From Nocardioides sp. S5 (GTDB lineage Bacteria > Actinomycetota > Actinomycetes > Propionibacteriales > Nocardioidaceae): 64,000 nucleotides of DNA. Both the position numbers and the translations under genes were made by a program. The notes below the pieces were generated by a model, which ran no database searches, had not been told where the DNA came from, and saw nothing but the letters and a program-made list of their open reading frames with translations. The DNA lies in contig NZ_CP022296.1 of NCBI RefSeq assembly GCF_017310035.1, forward strand, positions 1,116,001-1,180,000. Reading direction: 5' to 3'. Positions 17,155 through 26,178 of this stretch are shown in pieces. Numbering within the stretch: the first letter of the stretch is position 1; each line of letters opens with the position of its first letter.

Positions 17155-18332
17155 GCACGACCCACGACCGCGAGCGTGCCTGGCTGCTCGTGACCCGGCG
17201 CGAGGTCGTCTCGCGCATCACCGACAAGTCCTTCCTCATCGGCACCGTGCTGATGGTCGCCATGATCGTCGGCTTCATCGGCTTCACCGCATGGCAGGAG
17301 GAGCGGACCGACGAGGCCACCCTGGGGGCCACGCCCGAGGCGGTCGCGATGGCGCAGGCCGTCGCCGACACCGCACCCGAGGTGGACGACAAGCTCGAGG
17401 TGCGCCTCGTCGAGCTCGAGGACGACGCCGCGGCCCGCGCCGCGCTCGAGGCCGACGAGGTCGACGCCTGGCTCCACCCGGTCGACGGGGGGTGGCAGCT
17501 GACCTCGGAGTCCAGCGAGCAGGACTCGCTCACCGACGCCACCCGCGTCGTCGTACGCCAGCAGGTCCTGGCCGAGAACGCCTCCGGCGTCGGGACGACG
17601 GTCGAGGAGCTCGAGGCAGGCAGCACCGTCAGCACCGGCTTCCTGCGCGGCGACGCGGAGAAGGCAGCGGTCGCCGACGCGGTCGGGTTCGTCTTCGTGT
17701 TCCTCTTCTACTTCGCCGCGCTGGTCTTCGGCATGCAGCTGGCCTCGTCGGTGATCGAGGAGAAGCAGAGCCGCATCGTCGAGATCATCGCCGCCGCGAT
17801 CCCGCTGCGGCACCTGCTGGCGGGAAAGATCCTGGGCAACACCGCACTGGCGCTGATCCAGCTGCTCGTCTACCTCGCCGTCGGCCTGGTCGGACTCACC
17901 TTCACGCCCTACAAGTCCTACGTCCCGGCCCTCTCCGGCCCGGCCGCGTGGTTCCTGGCGTTCTTCCTCGCCGGCTTCGTCGCGCTCGCCTGCCTGTGGG
18001 CGGTCGCCGGCTCGCTGGCCTCGCGCACCGAGGACCTCCAGGCCACCTCCACCCCGCTGACCATGCTGATGCTGGTGATGTTCTTCGGCGGCCTGTCGCT
18101 CGACGGTCGCGGCCAGGTCATCGCGTCGTTCGTCCCGCCGGTCTCCGCGGTGGTCATGCCGAAGCGGATCCTGGCCGGCGGCGTCGAGTGGTGGGAGCCC
18201 CTGGTGGCCCTCGGTCTCCTCGCAGCCTTCGCCCTCGTGACCGTCTGGCTGGGCGAGCGGCTCTACCGCCGGGCGCTGCTGCAGACCGGCGGCCGGGTGA
18301 GCCTGCGCCAGGCCTGGTCGACACCGGAGTAG
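17151..18332 (+). CDS. ABC-2 type exporter permease (NatB-like)
   Basis: 393 residues. An N-terminal helix (FLIGTVLMVAMIVGFIGF) is followed by an external domain of about 120 acidic residues and a block of five or six helices starting near VFVFLFYFAALVFGMQLA. The motif SSVIEEKQSRIVEII before LLAGKILGNTALALIQ is characteristic of ABC-2 permeases. It pairs with the ATPase upstream. The HK/RR-ABC order suggests stress-induced export or membrane protection. Confidence 0.9.
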   Translation: MSTTHDRERAWLLVTRREVVSRITDKSFLIGTVLMVAMIVGFIGFTAWQEERTDEATLGATPEAVAMAQAVADTAPEVDDKLEVRLVELEDDAAARAALEADEVDAWLHPVDGGWQLTSESSEQDSLTDATRVVVRQQVLAENASGVGTTVEELEAGSTVSTGFLRGDAEKAAVADAVGFVFVFLFYFAALVFGMQLASSVIEEKQSRIVEIIAAAIPLRHLLAGKILGNTALALIQLLVYLAVGLVGLTFTPYKSYVPALSGPAAWFLAFFLAGFVALACLWAVAGSLASRTEDLQATSTPLTMLMLVMFFGGLSLDGRGQVIASFVPPVSAVVMPKRILAGGVEWWEPLVALGLLAAFALVTVWLGERLYRRALLQTGGRVSLRQAWSTPE

Positions 18333-18350
18333 TCGTCGGCCGGGGCCGGC

Positions 18351-18809
18351 TCAGAAGAGGTCGATCAGCGACGTGGTGCCTGCGACCACGGCCCAGAAGC
18401 GCAGGCCGCGCCCCAGCAGGCCGGTGACCATGAAGATCCAGAACGGCACCCGCAGCATGCCGGCCAGCACCGCCGTGACGGCGTACGGCGGGATACCGGT
18501 GCTGGCGGAGACGAAGAGCAGTCCCGCGGTGAACCAGGGTCGTCCCTCGGCACGTGCGTGCCACTTGTCGAGGGACGCCTTGGCCTTCGGCTTCTGCAGG
18601 TGCTTGTGCACCCAGGGGGCACGGTCGACGTGCATGCCGCCCCAGTACCAGAGGACCTTGCCGATCATCTGGCCCGCGGTCGCGGCCAGGACCAGGCCCC
18701 ACGTCGCGGCCGGCGCCTGGCTGACGGCGACGGCGAGGATCGCCTCGATGTTGATCAGCGGGAGCAGGGCAGACCCGATCGAGGCGCCCAGCACGCTCCA
18801 GAAGAGCAT
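18351..18809 (-). CDS. VTT-domain (DedA/YqaA-like) membrane protein
   Basis: 152 residues with about four hydrophobic segments. GSALLPLINIEAILAVAV, ATAGQMIGKVLWYWGG and FVSASTGIPPYAVTAVLAG match the VTT/DedA pattern of small integral membrane proteins. The ATG overlaps the stop of the CDP-alcohol phosphatidyltransferase upstream, which links it to lipid metabolism. Its role is unproven; DedA proteins are implicated in lipid scrambling and envelope homeostasis. Confidence 0.82.
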   Translation of the reverse strand: MLFWSVLGASIGSALLPLINIEAILAVAVSQAPAATWGLVLAATAGQMIGKVLWYWGGMHVDRAPWVHKHLQKPKAKASLDKWHARAEGRPWFTAGLLFVSASTGIPPYAVTAVLAGMLRVPFWIFMVTGLLGRGLRFWAVVAGTTSLIDLF

Positions 18810-19450
18810 CAGCCGCGTCCGTCCGGCACCGGCAGCCCGATCTGCAGGAGACGGTGCAGCGAGACGCACTTGAGCACGAGCAGCGCCGTGGCGATGGCGA
18901 GGCCGACCCACATCCAGCCGGTCACGAGCAGGAGCACGGCGAAGAGCGCGCTGTTGACCGCCTTGGCCGGCTTGGACCAGTTCCACAGCCAGGTGGGCCG
19001 GTCGATGACGAAGAAGTAGTTCGGGCTGCGCACCGGCCAGGCCAGGAAGGCGATGGAGAGGAAGAAGTCGACGACCATGAACTCGGCGAGGTAGACGAAG
19101 ATCGCCGGCGACAGGTCGGGCTGGAGCCAGGCCAGGCCGATGTAGAAGGCGGCGGCGTTGAAGCGGTCGCACATGATGTCGAGCACGGCGCCGATGCGGG
19201 TCTCGCAGTCGCGCACCCGCGCATAGAAGCCGTCGAGCATGTCGCCGACCCAGTAGACGACGAGTGCGACCACCAGCAGCGTCAGGCTCTGCTCGTACGC
19301 CGCTGCGGCGGCGAGCACCACGGAGGCGACCGTGCGGACGCCGGTGATCACCGTCGCGCCGGTCAGCAGGCGCTCGTCGCGCACGCCGTAGCGGTCGTCG
19401 GGATCGGCGACAGGCTGCGCCTGCACCTTCCCTCGACCCCCGCTCCCCAC
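18809..19450 (-). CDS. CDP-alcohol phosphatidyltransferase
   Basis: A 213-residue membrane enzyme carrying the full family signature D-G-x2-A-R-x8-G-x3-D-x3-D as DGFYARVRDCETRIGAVLDI and the following MCD (about residues 75-97). It joins a CDP-activated lipid or polyol with an alcohol acceptor in phospholipid synthesis. The acceptor cannot be read from the sequence. The gene is followed immediately by the VTT protein with a 4-base overlap. Confidence 0.9.
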   Translation of the reverse strand: MGSGGRGKVQAQPVADPDDRYGVRDERLLTGATVITGVRTVASVVLAAAAAYEQSLTLLVVALVVYWVGDMLDGFYARVRDCETRIGAVLDIMCDRFNAAAFYIGLAWLQPDLSPAIFVYLAEFMVVDFFLSIAFLAWPVRSPNYFFVIDRPTWLWNWSKPAKAVNSALFAVLLLVTGWMWVGLAIATALLVLKCVSLHRLLQIGLPVPDGRG

Positions 19451-19468
19451 GGTCGGGATGCTAGCGGG

Positions 19469-20080
19469 TCACCGCCACAGGTCCGGCCACGCGTGCCCGA
19501 GCTCGAGGACGAGCTCGCGCAGCAGGGGCAGGCTGACGCCCACCACGTTGTGGTGGTCACCCTCGATCCCGGCGATGAAGGCGCCGCCGACGCCGTCGAT
19601 CGTGAAGGCCCCCGCGACGTGCAGCGGCTCGCCCGTGGCGACGTAGGCGTCGATCTCGTCGTCGCCCACGTCGGCGAAGTGGACGGTGGTGGACCCGGTT
19701 GCCGCCGCCACGCGACCGGAGGTCGTGTCGCGCAGGCAATGGCCGCTGTGGAGCACACCCGAGCGTCCCCGCATCGCCTGCCAGCGCCGCTTCGCCTCGT
19801 CCGGGTCGTGGGGCTTGCCGAGGGCCTCACCGTCGAGCTCGAGCACCGAGTCGCAGCCGAGGACGAGGGCGCTGGGCGGCACCTCGTCGCGCCCGACGAC
19901 GGCGGCGCACTTCAGCTCGGCGAGCTGCAGCGCGAGCTCGGCCGGCGGGAGGTCGGCCAGCTGGGACTCGTCGACCCCGCTCACGACGACGATCGGGTCC
20001 AGGCCCGCAGCCTGCAGCGTCGTACGCCGTGCGGGGGACGCCGACGCCAGCACCAGCGGCACGACCGGACGGGTGCTCAC
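19469..20080 (-). CDS. maf: Maf family nucleotide pyrophosphatase
   Basis: 203 residues with the Maf signatures LVLASASPARRTTLQAAGL at the N-terminus, VSGVDES, LGCDSVLELDGEALGKP and RGRSGVLHSGHCL, ending GDHHNVVGVSLPLL. Maf proteins hydrolyse non-canonical or canonical nucleoside triphosphates as house-cleaning enzymes. The GTG start overlaps the stop of the DUF885 gene. In mycobacteria maf also lies near accD5-accE5, matching the genes 3 kb to the right here. Confidence 0.93.
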   Translation of the reverse strand: MSTRPVVPLVLASASPARRTTLQAAGLDPIVVVSGVDESQLADLPPAELALQLAELKCAAVVGRDEVPPSALVLGCDSVLELDGEALGKPHDPDEAKRRWQAMRGRSGVLHSGHCLRDTTSGRVAAATGSTTVHFADVGDDEIDAYVATGEPLHVAGAFTIDGVGGAFIAGIEGDHHNVVGVSLPLLRELVLELGHAWPDLWR

Positions 20081-21765
20081 AGCCGCTCCAGGGCGGCGCG
20101 CAGCGGGTCGAGTCCGAGCGAGCCCAGGTCGAGGGCGGCGCGGTGGAAGGCCTTGAGGTCGAAGTCGTCGCCCTGGCGCTGCTGCACGGCTGCGCGCGCC
20201 TCCAGCCAGATGCGCTCGCCGACCTTGTAGGACGGGGCCTGGCCGGGGAGGCCGAGGTAGCGCTTGACCTCGAACTGGATGACCTCGTCGTCCATCCGGC
20301 AGTGCAGCCGCATGAACTCCAGCCCGAGCTCGGGCGTCCAGGTCTCGCCGGGGTGGAAGGCGGTGCCGTCGGGACCGAGCCGGTTGTGCTCGGGGATCCT
20401 CAGCTCGAGGTGCATGCCGATGTCGACGATCACCCGCGCCGCCCGCAGCGACTGGCCGTCGAGCATGCCGAGGAGGTCGGCCGGGTCGTCGAGGAAGCCG
20501 AGCTCCTGCATCAGCCGCTCGGCGTACAGCGCCCAGCCCTCGCCGTGGCCGCTGCACCAGCACATGAGGCGCTGCCAGCGGTTGAGGGTGTCGCTGCGGT
20601 AGGCCGTCTGGGCGACCTGGAGGTGATGGCCCGGCACGCCCTCGTGGAAGACGGTGGTGACCTCGCGCCACGGGTGGAAGGCCTCGATGCCGTCGGGCAC
20701 CGACCACCACATGCGGCCCGGGCGGGAGAAGTCCTCCGAGGGGCCGGTGTAGTAGATCCCGCCGTCGTTGGTGGGCGCGAGCATGCACTCGATGCGCCGG
20801 ATCGGGGCGGGGATGTCGAAGTGCACGTCGGCCATCGCGGCGATGGTGCGGTCGGCGAGGTCCTGCATCCAGCCGCGGAAGGCGTCGCGGCCCTGCACCA
20901 CCCGCTCGGGGTCGGTGTCGAGGTGGGCGACGACCGCGTCGACCCCGGCGCCCGGGAGGATCCGCTCGGCGGTCGCGTGCATCAGGTCCGAGAGCCGCTG
21001 GAGCTCCGCCCAGCCCCAGGCGTAGGTCTCGTCGAGGTCGACCTCGGCGCCGAGGAAGTAGCGGCTGGCCAGGGCGTAGACCTCGCGGCCCACGCCCTCG
21101 CGGTCCTTGCCCTGCGGCTCGAGCTCGTCGCTGAGGAAGAGGCCGAAGGCGGCGGTCGCGGCGCTCGCGGCCGCAGCCAGGCGGCGCAGCTCGTCGCGGT
21201 TGCCGCCGTCGAGGCGCTCGACGAGGCCGAGGTAGAAGTCGCCCGCGTCCCCGGTCTGCCCGGTCCAGCGGCGCACCTGCTCGGCCACCTCGGCGTACTG
21301 GCGCGCGGCGACGACGTGGCCCTTGCGTGCCTCGTCGGACAGGGTGACGCGCAGCCCCTCGAGCGCGGTCGGCACGGCGGCAAGGCGGGACGCGATCGCT
21401 GCGACGGCCTCCTCGCCCTCGGTCGGCATGAGGTCGAAGACGCCGCGGATCTCGTGCAGCGGGCTCCACAGCACCGACATGCGCGAGCGGTTGACGCCGG
21501 CCTCCTCGAGCTCGATCTCGAGCCGGGTGCGCTCGAGGAAGGCGTCGCGAGCCGCGGCCTCGCGGTCGTCGACCGGGGTGGCCGCCTCGACCGCCGCCAC
21601 CGCAGCGCGGGCCAGCGCCTCGCGGGCGTCGAACCCGGCCGGGGAGTAGTCGGTCATCTCGTGCTCGTGACCGGCGACCCCGATCGAGGTGGCGGTGAGC
21701 GGGTCGAGGGCGCAGAAGTCGTCGACGTAGGCGTCGCAGAGGGCATCGATGGCACGTGGGCTCAC
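20077..21765 (-). CDS. DUF885 family putative metallopeptidase
   Basis: 562 residues with the DUF885 metal-site motif in VFHEGVPGHHLQVAQT (about residue 377) and the downstream glutamate region SGHGEGWALYAERLMQELG. There is no signal peptide. Family members are presumed zinc-dependent peptidases; the natural substrate is unknown. The stop overlaps maf by four bases. Upstream lies only the wreck of another gene. Confidence 0.88.
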   Translation of the reverse strand: MSPRAIDALCDAYVDDFCALDPLTATSIGVAGHEHEMTDYSPAGFDAREALARAAVAAVEAATPVDDREAAARDAFLERTRLEIELEEAGVNRSRMSVLWSPLHEIRGVFDLMPTEGEEAVAAIASRLAAVPTALEGLRVTLSDEARKGHVVAARQYAEVAEQVRRWTGQTGDAGDFYLGLVERLDGGNRDELRRLAAAASAATAAFGLFLSDELEPQGKDREGVGREVYALASRYFLGAEVDLDETYAWGWAELQRLSDLMHATAERILPGAGVDAVVAHLDTDPERVVQGRDAFRGWMQDLADRTIAAMADVHFDIPAPIRRIECMLAPTNDGGIYYTGPSEDFSRPGRMWWSVPDGIEAFHPWREVTTVFHEGVPGHHLQVAQTAYRSDTLNRWQRLMCWCSGHGEGWALYAERLMQELGFLDDPADLLGMLDGQSLRAARVIVDIGMHLELRIPEHNRLGPDGTAFHPGETWTPELGLEFMRLHCRMDDEVIQFEVKRYLGLPGQAPSYKVGERIWLEARAAVQQRQGDDFDLKAFHRAALDLGSLGLDPLRAALERL

Positions 21766-21832
21766 GCGGCGACCCTAGCGTCGGGCCACGGCACGCGGCA
21801 CCGGGCTCCGGACGACTGTGAGTCGCGGGTCG

Positions 21833-22838
21833 CTAGGTCGGGCCGCTGACTCCACTGTCGCCGAGAGGGCATGCGTGGCGGCACGGCTGCGGCGCACCGA
21901 CCCACCCGCGTCGCTGCAGGACCGATGCCACCACTCCGGCGAGCCGGCACGCCTCGAGGACCTGTGCCCAGCCCGGCCGGAGCGTGACGTGGTCGTCCAC
22001 AGCCGCATCGAGGTCCCGCTGCAGGTCGGCCCACCGGTCGACGGCATCGCGGTGACCGAATGCTCCATCGAGCTCGACCAGGGTGCGCTGGCATCCGTAG
22101 CGGACGTCGCGGTGCACCGCCCCGCTGGCCGCGTCCTGACGGAACTGTCGCTCGCCTTCAAGGAGACGTGGGCCCGCTCGACGTCGCGCAGGTAGCGCTG
22201 CTCGAGCACTGACCTGGTGCCGGTGCGGACGTCGTCGAGGACCTCGCGCAGCAGCGCCCGCCGAGGCAGGCGGGGCAGTCGTCGAGAACCTCGACGAGCC
22301 GTTCGGCGGTGGTGAGGCCCTGCTGGACCGCGTCGGACAGCAGTGCGATGGCGTCCGCCTCGGTGCGATCGCCGGCGGCCTTGAGCAGCGCGTAGTCGAA
22401 CCTGGCCGGTGGCGGGCGCCGGTGGGGCTGCACCCACGATTCCCGGTCGCTCACCCGCTCGATCCTGACCCCCTCGGGCGGCTGGATCCGACGGTCCCGG
22501 TCGACGAGGACGTGGACCGGTCGATCCTGCCGCGGCGTGGACGAGCGGGGTCCCGGGTCATGCCGTGCGCGTCCAGGGCGGACTCGCGGTGCAGGGCGGC
22601 GGGTGCGCACGCCAGGACCGCGGCCCACTCCAGCTGGCGCCGCGTGGGCGTCCCCGAGTGGTCGACGTACACCCGGGGGTGGATCACCACCAGCTCGCCG
22701 CGGCTCAGCATCCGTCGTAGGTCGGTGCGTGATGCGCCCGATGGCGACCAGCTGGGTCCACGACACCACGCCGTGCTGCTCGCGCAGCAGCCGCGCGAGA
22801 GCGATCGCGTCGAGGTCGCTGGAAGCACGGCGGGGCAT
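21833..22838 (-). pseudogene. AbiEi/DUF559-type protein, broken by about four frameshifts
   Basis: Conceptual pieces line up only if the frame is changed repeatedly. The start ATG at 22838 gives LARLLREQHGVVSWTQLV in one frame, then LRRMLSRGELVVIHPRVYVD in a second. DRRIQPPEGVRIERV and LSDAVQQGLTTAERLVEVL are back in the first, LLREVLDDVRTGTRSVLEQR is in the third, and VHRDVRYGCQRTLVELDGAF with LQRDLDAAVDDHVTLRPG is in the second again. The first part resembles the AbiEi-like winged-helix domain, and the last resembles the DUF559 nuclease-like domain, a fusion common in actinobacteria. Changes fall near 22720, 22530, 22265 and 22160. No other gene in the window needs a frame change, so decay is more likely than poor sequence. 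Confidence 0.85.
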
Positions 22839-22934
22839 GTCCCGACCATGGCCGTCGGCGGTCCTCGGCCGCGACCCCAGCGACGCATCTGTGGATGAGT
22901 ACGCGGCGTCAGTGGAGCCCGGGGACGCTAGCTC

Positions 22935-22962
22935 CGTCGTACGGCTCCACGGTCGTACGACG
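22935..22962 (-). terminator. Hairpin after accE
   Basis: A perfect nine-pair stem, CGTCGTACG with CGTACGACG, closes a ten-base loop immediately beyond the accE stop codon on the minus strand. It lacks a strong T run, as is usual in high-GC actinobacteria. It probably ends the accD-accE transcript. Confidence 0.6.
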
Positions 22963-23184
22963 TCAGCGCGGCAGGCCGCTCACGCGCCAGGCGCTCTCGC
23001 CGTGACGGTGGGTCTGCCGGACACTGCGGGCCGGGTGGCTCCATGCCGGCCGGGGCCGGCGCGGGGCCTCGGTGCCCCCCGCGGACACCGCGGAGAGCAC
23101 CGCGACCAGCGCGGCGACCTCCTCGGGCGTCGCGTCGGGGTTGACCACCTCGAGCAGTGGACGCTGCTCGTCCCGGCCGCTCAC
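22963..23184 (-). CDS. accE5: Acyl-CoA carboxylase epsilon subunit
   Basis: A 73-residue protein. [20 protein letters not shown] is the typical beginning of AccE proteins, followed by a basic, proline-rich tail with the conserved tryptophan in RPAWSHPAR. The epsilon subunit bridges or stabilises the alpha and beta chains of actinobacterial acyl-CoA carboxylases. The GTG start overlaps the stop of accD. The name follows the mycobacterial accD5-accE5 arrangement. Confidence 0.9.
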   Translation of the reverse strand: MSGRDEQRPLLEVVNPDATPEEVAALVAVLSAVSAGGTEAPRRPRPAWSHPARSVRQTHRHGESAWRVSGLPR

Positions 23185-24809
23185 AGGGGGATGTTCCCGT
23201 GCTTCTTGGGCGGCAGGGTCTCCCGCTTGGAGCGCAGCAGGCGCAGCGCGCGGACGACCTCGGTGCGGGTCTCGTGCGGGGTGATGACGGCGTCGACGTA
23301 GCCCCGCTCGGCGGCGATGTAGGGGTTGGCCAGCGTGGTCTCGTAGTCCTCGATGAGCTCCGCGCGCGTGGCCTCGACGTCGCCACCGGAGTCGGCGACC
23401 TTCTTGAGGGTCTTGCGGTGCAGGATGTTGGCCGCGCCCTGCGCACCCATGACCGCGATCTGGGCGGTGGGCCAGGCGAGGTTGATGTCGGCGCCGAGGT
23501 GCTTGGAGCCCATCACGTCGTAGGCGCCGCCGTAGGCCTTGCGAGTGATGATCGTGACGAGCGGGACGGTCGCCTCGGCGTAGGCGTAGATGAGCTTCGC
23601 GCCGCGGCGGATGATGCCGTCCCACTCCTGGTCGGTGCCCGGCAGGAAGCCCGGGACGTCGACGAAGGTCAGCACCGGCAGGTTGAAGGCGTCGCAGAAG
23701 CGCACGAAGCGCGCGGCCTTCTCCGAGGCGTCGATGTCGAGGGTGCCGGCGAACTGCATCGGCTGGTTGGCCACCACGCCGACCGAGCGCCCCTCGACAC
23801 GGCCGAAGCCGACGATGATGTTGGGGGCGAACAGCTCCTGGACCTCGAGGAACTCCTCGTCGTCGAGCACGGCGGTGATCACGTCGTGCATGTCGTAGGG
23901 CTGGTTCGCGCCGTCGGGGATGATCGTGTCGAGCGACCGGTCGGTGTCGGTGACCTCCATGTCCGGGACCTCGTCGAGCTCCGGAGCAGGGTCGAGGTTG
24001 TTCTGCGGGAGGTAGGACAGCATCGCCTTGACGTAGTCGATGGCGTCCTCCTCGTCGGAGGCCATGTAGTGGGCGTTGCCCGACTTGGTGTTGTGGGTGC
24101 GCGCGCCGCCCAGGTCCTCCATCGTCACGTCCTCGCCGGTGACGGTCTTGATGACGTCGGGACCGGTGATGAACATCGCCGAGGTCTTGTCGACCATCAC
24201 GGTGAAGTCGGTGACCGCGGGGGAGTAGACGTGGCCGCCGGCGCAGTTGCCCATGATCATGCTGATCTGCGGGATCACGCCGGAGGCGTGGACGTTGCGG
24301 CGGAAGATCTCGCCGTAGAGACCGAGGCTGACCACGCCCTCCTGGATGCGGGCGCCGGCACCCTCGTTGATGCCGATGATCGGGCAGCCGGTCTTCATCG
24401 CCAGGTCCATGACCTTGGTGATCTTCTCGCCGTAGACCTCGCCCAGCGAGCCGCCGAAGACGGTGAAGTCCTGGCTGAAGACGCACACCATGCGCCCGTC
24501 GACCTCGCCGTAGCCGGTCACCACGCCGTCGCCGTAGGGACGGTTCTTCTCCAGCCCGAACGCCGTGGAGCGGTGACGCGCGAGCTCGTCGAGCTCCACG
24601 AAGGTGCCCTCGTCGAAGAGCATCTCGATGCGCTCGCGGGCGGTCCTGCGCCCCTTGGCGTGCTGCTTCTCGATCGCCTTGGCCGACCCGGCGTGCACGG
24701 CCTCGTCGAGACGCCGCTCGAGGTCGGCGAGCTTGCCCGCGGTCGTGTGGATGTCGATGCCTGTCTCCTGCGAGGGGACGTCGGTGCCCTCACCCGGCTG
24801 TGCACTCAC
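23181..24809 (-). CDS. accD5: Acyl-CoA (propionyl/acetyl-CoA) carboxylase beta subunit
   Basis: A 542-residue carboxyltransferase. It has [14 protein letters not shown] near the N-terminus, the oxyanion-forming glycine pair in [11 protein letters not shown], and the second pair in [19 protein letters not shown], ending KKHGNIPL as in AccD5/PccB. It transfers carboxyl from biotin to acyl-CoA, probably propionyl-CoA, and should assemble with AccE and the AccA3-type chain at the left edge. The GTG start has CAGGAG upstream. birA is transcribed divergently only 52 bases away, so biotinylation and carboxylase genes share a promoter region. Confidence 0.95.
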   Translation of the reverse strand: MSAQPGEGTDVPSQETGIDIHTTAGKLADLERRLDEAVHAGSAKAIEKQHAKGRRTARERIEMLFDEGTFVELDELARHRSTAFGLEKNRPYGDGVVTGYGEVDGRMVCVFSQDFTVFGGSLGEVYGEKITKVMDLAMKTGCPIIGINEGAGARIQEGVVSLGLYGEIFRRNVHASGVIPQISMIMGNCAGGHVYSPAVTDFTVMVDKTSAMFITGPDVIKTVTGEDVTMEDLGGARTHNTKSGNAHYMASDEEDAIDYVKAMLSYLPQNNLDPAPELDEVPDMEVTDTDRSLDTIIPDGANQPYDMHDVITAVLDDEEFLEVQELFAPNIIVGFGRVEGRSVGVVANQPMQFAGTLDIDASEKAARFVRFCDAFNLPVLTFVDVPGFLPGTDQEWDGIIRRGAKLIYAYAEATVPLVTIITRKAYGGAYDVMGSKHLGADINLAWPTAQIAVMGAQGAANILHRKTLKKVADSGGDVEATRAELIEDYETTLANPYIAAERGYVDAVITPHETRTEVVRALRLLRSKRETLPPKKHGNIPL

Positions 24810-24861
24810 GCGATGGTCTCCTGGTCGGTCGCTGGTCAGGTCCATCGGGCAATCTAGTGCC

Positions 24862-25659
24862 ATGAGCGACGCACCGGCACCGCGCCCACCCCTCGATCCT
24901 TCCCGGCTGCTGGTGCCGCACGGGTGGCGTGTGGAGGTGGAGGAGGCGACGCCGTCGACCAACGCCGCCGTCGCCGAGCGTGCCCGCGCGGGCGAGGAAC
25001 CGGGCCTCGTGCTGGTCACCGAGCACCAGACGGCCGGCCGCGGCCGCCTGGACCGCGTCTGGGAGACCCCGCCCCGGTCGTCGCTGACCTTCTCGGTCCT
25101 GCTGGCCCCCGACGTGCCCCCCGGCTCGTGGTCGTGGCTGCCGCTCCTGACGGGGTACGCCGTCCAGGCCGCGCTCGCCGACCGGCTCCCCGACATCGCC
25201 CTCAAGTGGCCCAACGACGTGCTCGTGGACAGCGGCGCGGGCGCCGGACGCAAGGTCTGCGGCATCCTCGTCGAGCGGATCGAGACCGATCGCGGGCCGA
25301 TGGCGGTGGTGGGGGTGGGCATCAACGTCGACCAGACGCTCGCCGAGCTGCCGGTCGCGCTCGCCACGTCGGTCGCGCTGGAGACCGGCGAGCCCGTCGA
25401 GCGCACCGGGCTCCTCGGGCAGGTGCTCGGCTCGATCCACGGCCTCCAGGGCCTGCTCGACGACACCGAGTCGCTGCGCCGGGCGTACGCCGACGTGTGC
25501 GTCACGCTGGGCGCGACGGTGGACGTCCACCTGCCGGCGGGCGACGTACGCCGCGGCGAGGCGCTCGACATCGACGCGGGCGGGGCGCTGGTCGTCGGGA
25601 CGGACGAGGGCACCTTCACGGTGGCCGCCGGCGATGTCGTGCACGTGCGGCCTGCGTAG
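24862..25659 (+). CDS. birA: Biotin--[acetyl-CoA carboxylase] ligase, monofunctional
   Basis: 265 residues. The ligase motifs are [10 protein letters not shown], the biotin/ATP loop [35 protein letters not shown] and GVGINVDQ. There is no N-terminal winged helix, so it should biotinylate AccA-type carrier domains without acting as repressor. The C-terminal domain ([20 protein letters not shown]) is present. It is divergent from accD and followed after 15 bases by the PH-domain gene. Confidence 0.96.
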   Translation: MSDAPAPRPPLDPSRLLVPHGWRVEVEEATPSTNAAVAERARAGEEPGLVLVTEHQTAGRGRLDRVWETPPRSSLTFSVLLAPDVPPGSWSWLPLLTGYAVQAALADRLPDIALKWPNDVLVDSGAGAGRKVCGILVERIETDRGPMAVVGVGINVDQTLAELPVALATSVALETGEPVERTGLLGQVLGSIHGLQGLLDDTESLRRAYADVCVTLGATVDVHLPAGDVRRGEALDIDAGGALVVGTDEGTFTVAAGDVVHVRPA

Positions 25660-25674
25660 TGACATGATCGGCGC

Positions 25675-26178
25675 GTGGCCTTTCCGACCAAGCTCCTCAA
25701 CGAGGGCGAGCACGTCGTCGTCTCGACCCGGACGCACCCGAAGGCGCTGATCGGCCCCGTCCTGGTGCTCCTGCTGCTCGTGGTGGGCATCATCGTCCTG
25801 AGCCGCTACACCGACTCCACGGTCATGGGCGCCATCGTCGGCGCCGCGTCGGTGGGCATCGTCTTCTGGTGGGTCCTGCGGCCGTTCGTGGACTGGCTGA
25901 CCACGACCTACACCTTCACCAACCGCCGCTTCATCAAGCGCTCCGGCTTCATCGCCAAGGAGGGCCGCACGATCCCGCTCAACCGGATCAGCGGCGTCGA
26001 CTTCGAGATCGGCGTGATCGACCGGATCTTCGGCTGCGGCACGCTCGTGGTCTCCGACGCCAGCACCGACGGCAGCGTCGAGCTCTCCGACATCCCCGAC
26101 GTGGAGAAGGTCCAGCTCCAGGTCTCCCACGAGCTCCATCGCCTCGCCGGTGGTGACCGCCGCGACGATGGCGCCTGA
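25675..26178 (+). CDS. PH-domain (DUF304/bPH2) membrane protein
   Basis: 167 residues. Two hydrophobic segments ([15 protein letters not shown] and [17 protein letters not shown]) precede a bacterial PH domain with [19 protein letters not shown] and [20 protein letters not shown]. This is the YdbS/Rv3278c type; its function is unknown. It follows birA as in mycobacteria and overlaps the start of the cyclase gene by about 11 bases, which suggests one transcript. Confidence 0.9.
   Translation: MAFPTKLLNEGEHVVVSTRTHPKALIGPVLVLLLLVVGIIVLSRYTDSTVMGAIVGAASVGIVFWWVLRPFVDWLTTTYTFTNRRFIKRSGFIAKEGRTIPLNRISGVDFEIGVIDRIFGCGTLVVSDASTDGSVELSDIPDVEKVQLQVSHELHRLAGGDRRDDGA

Noticed and set aside
18351..20080. 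CDP-alcohol phosphatidyltransferase, VTT and Maf as one novel lipid operon
   Set aside because: The first two overlap, but Maf is transcribed with DUF885 upstream and ends only 19 bases away, so simple packing explains the arrangement.
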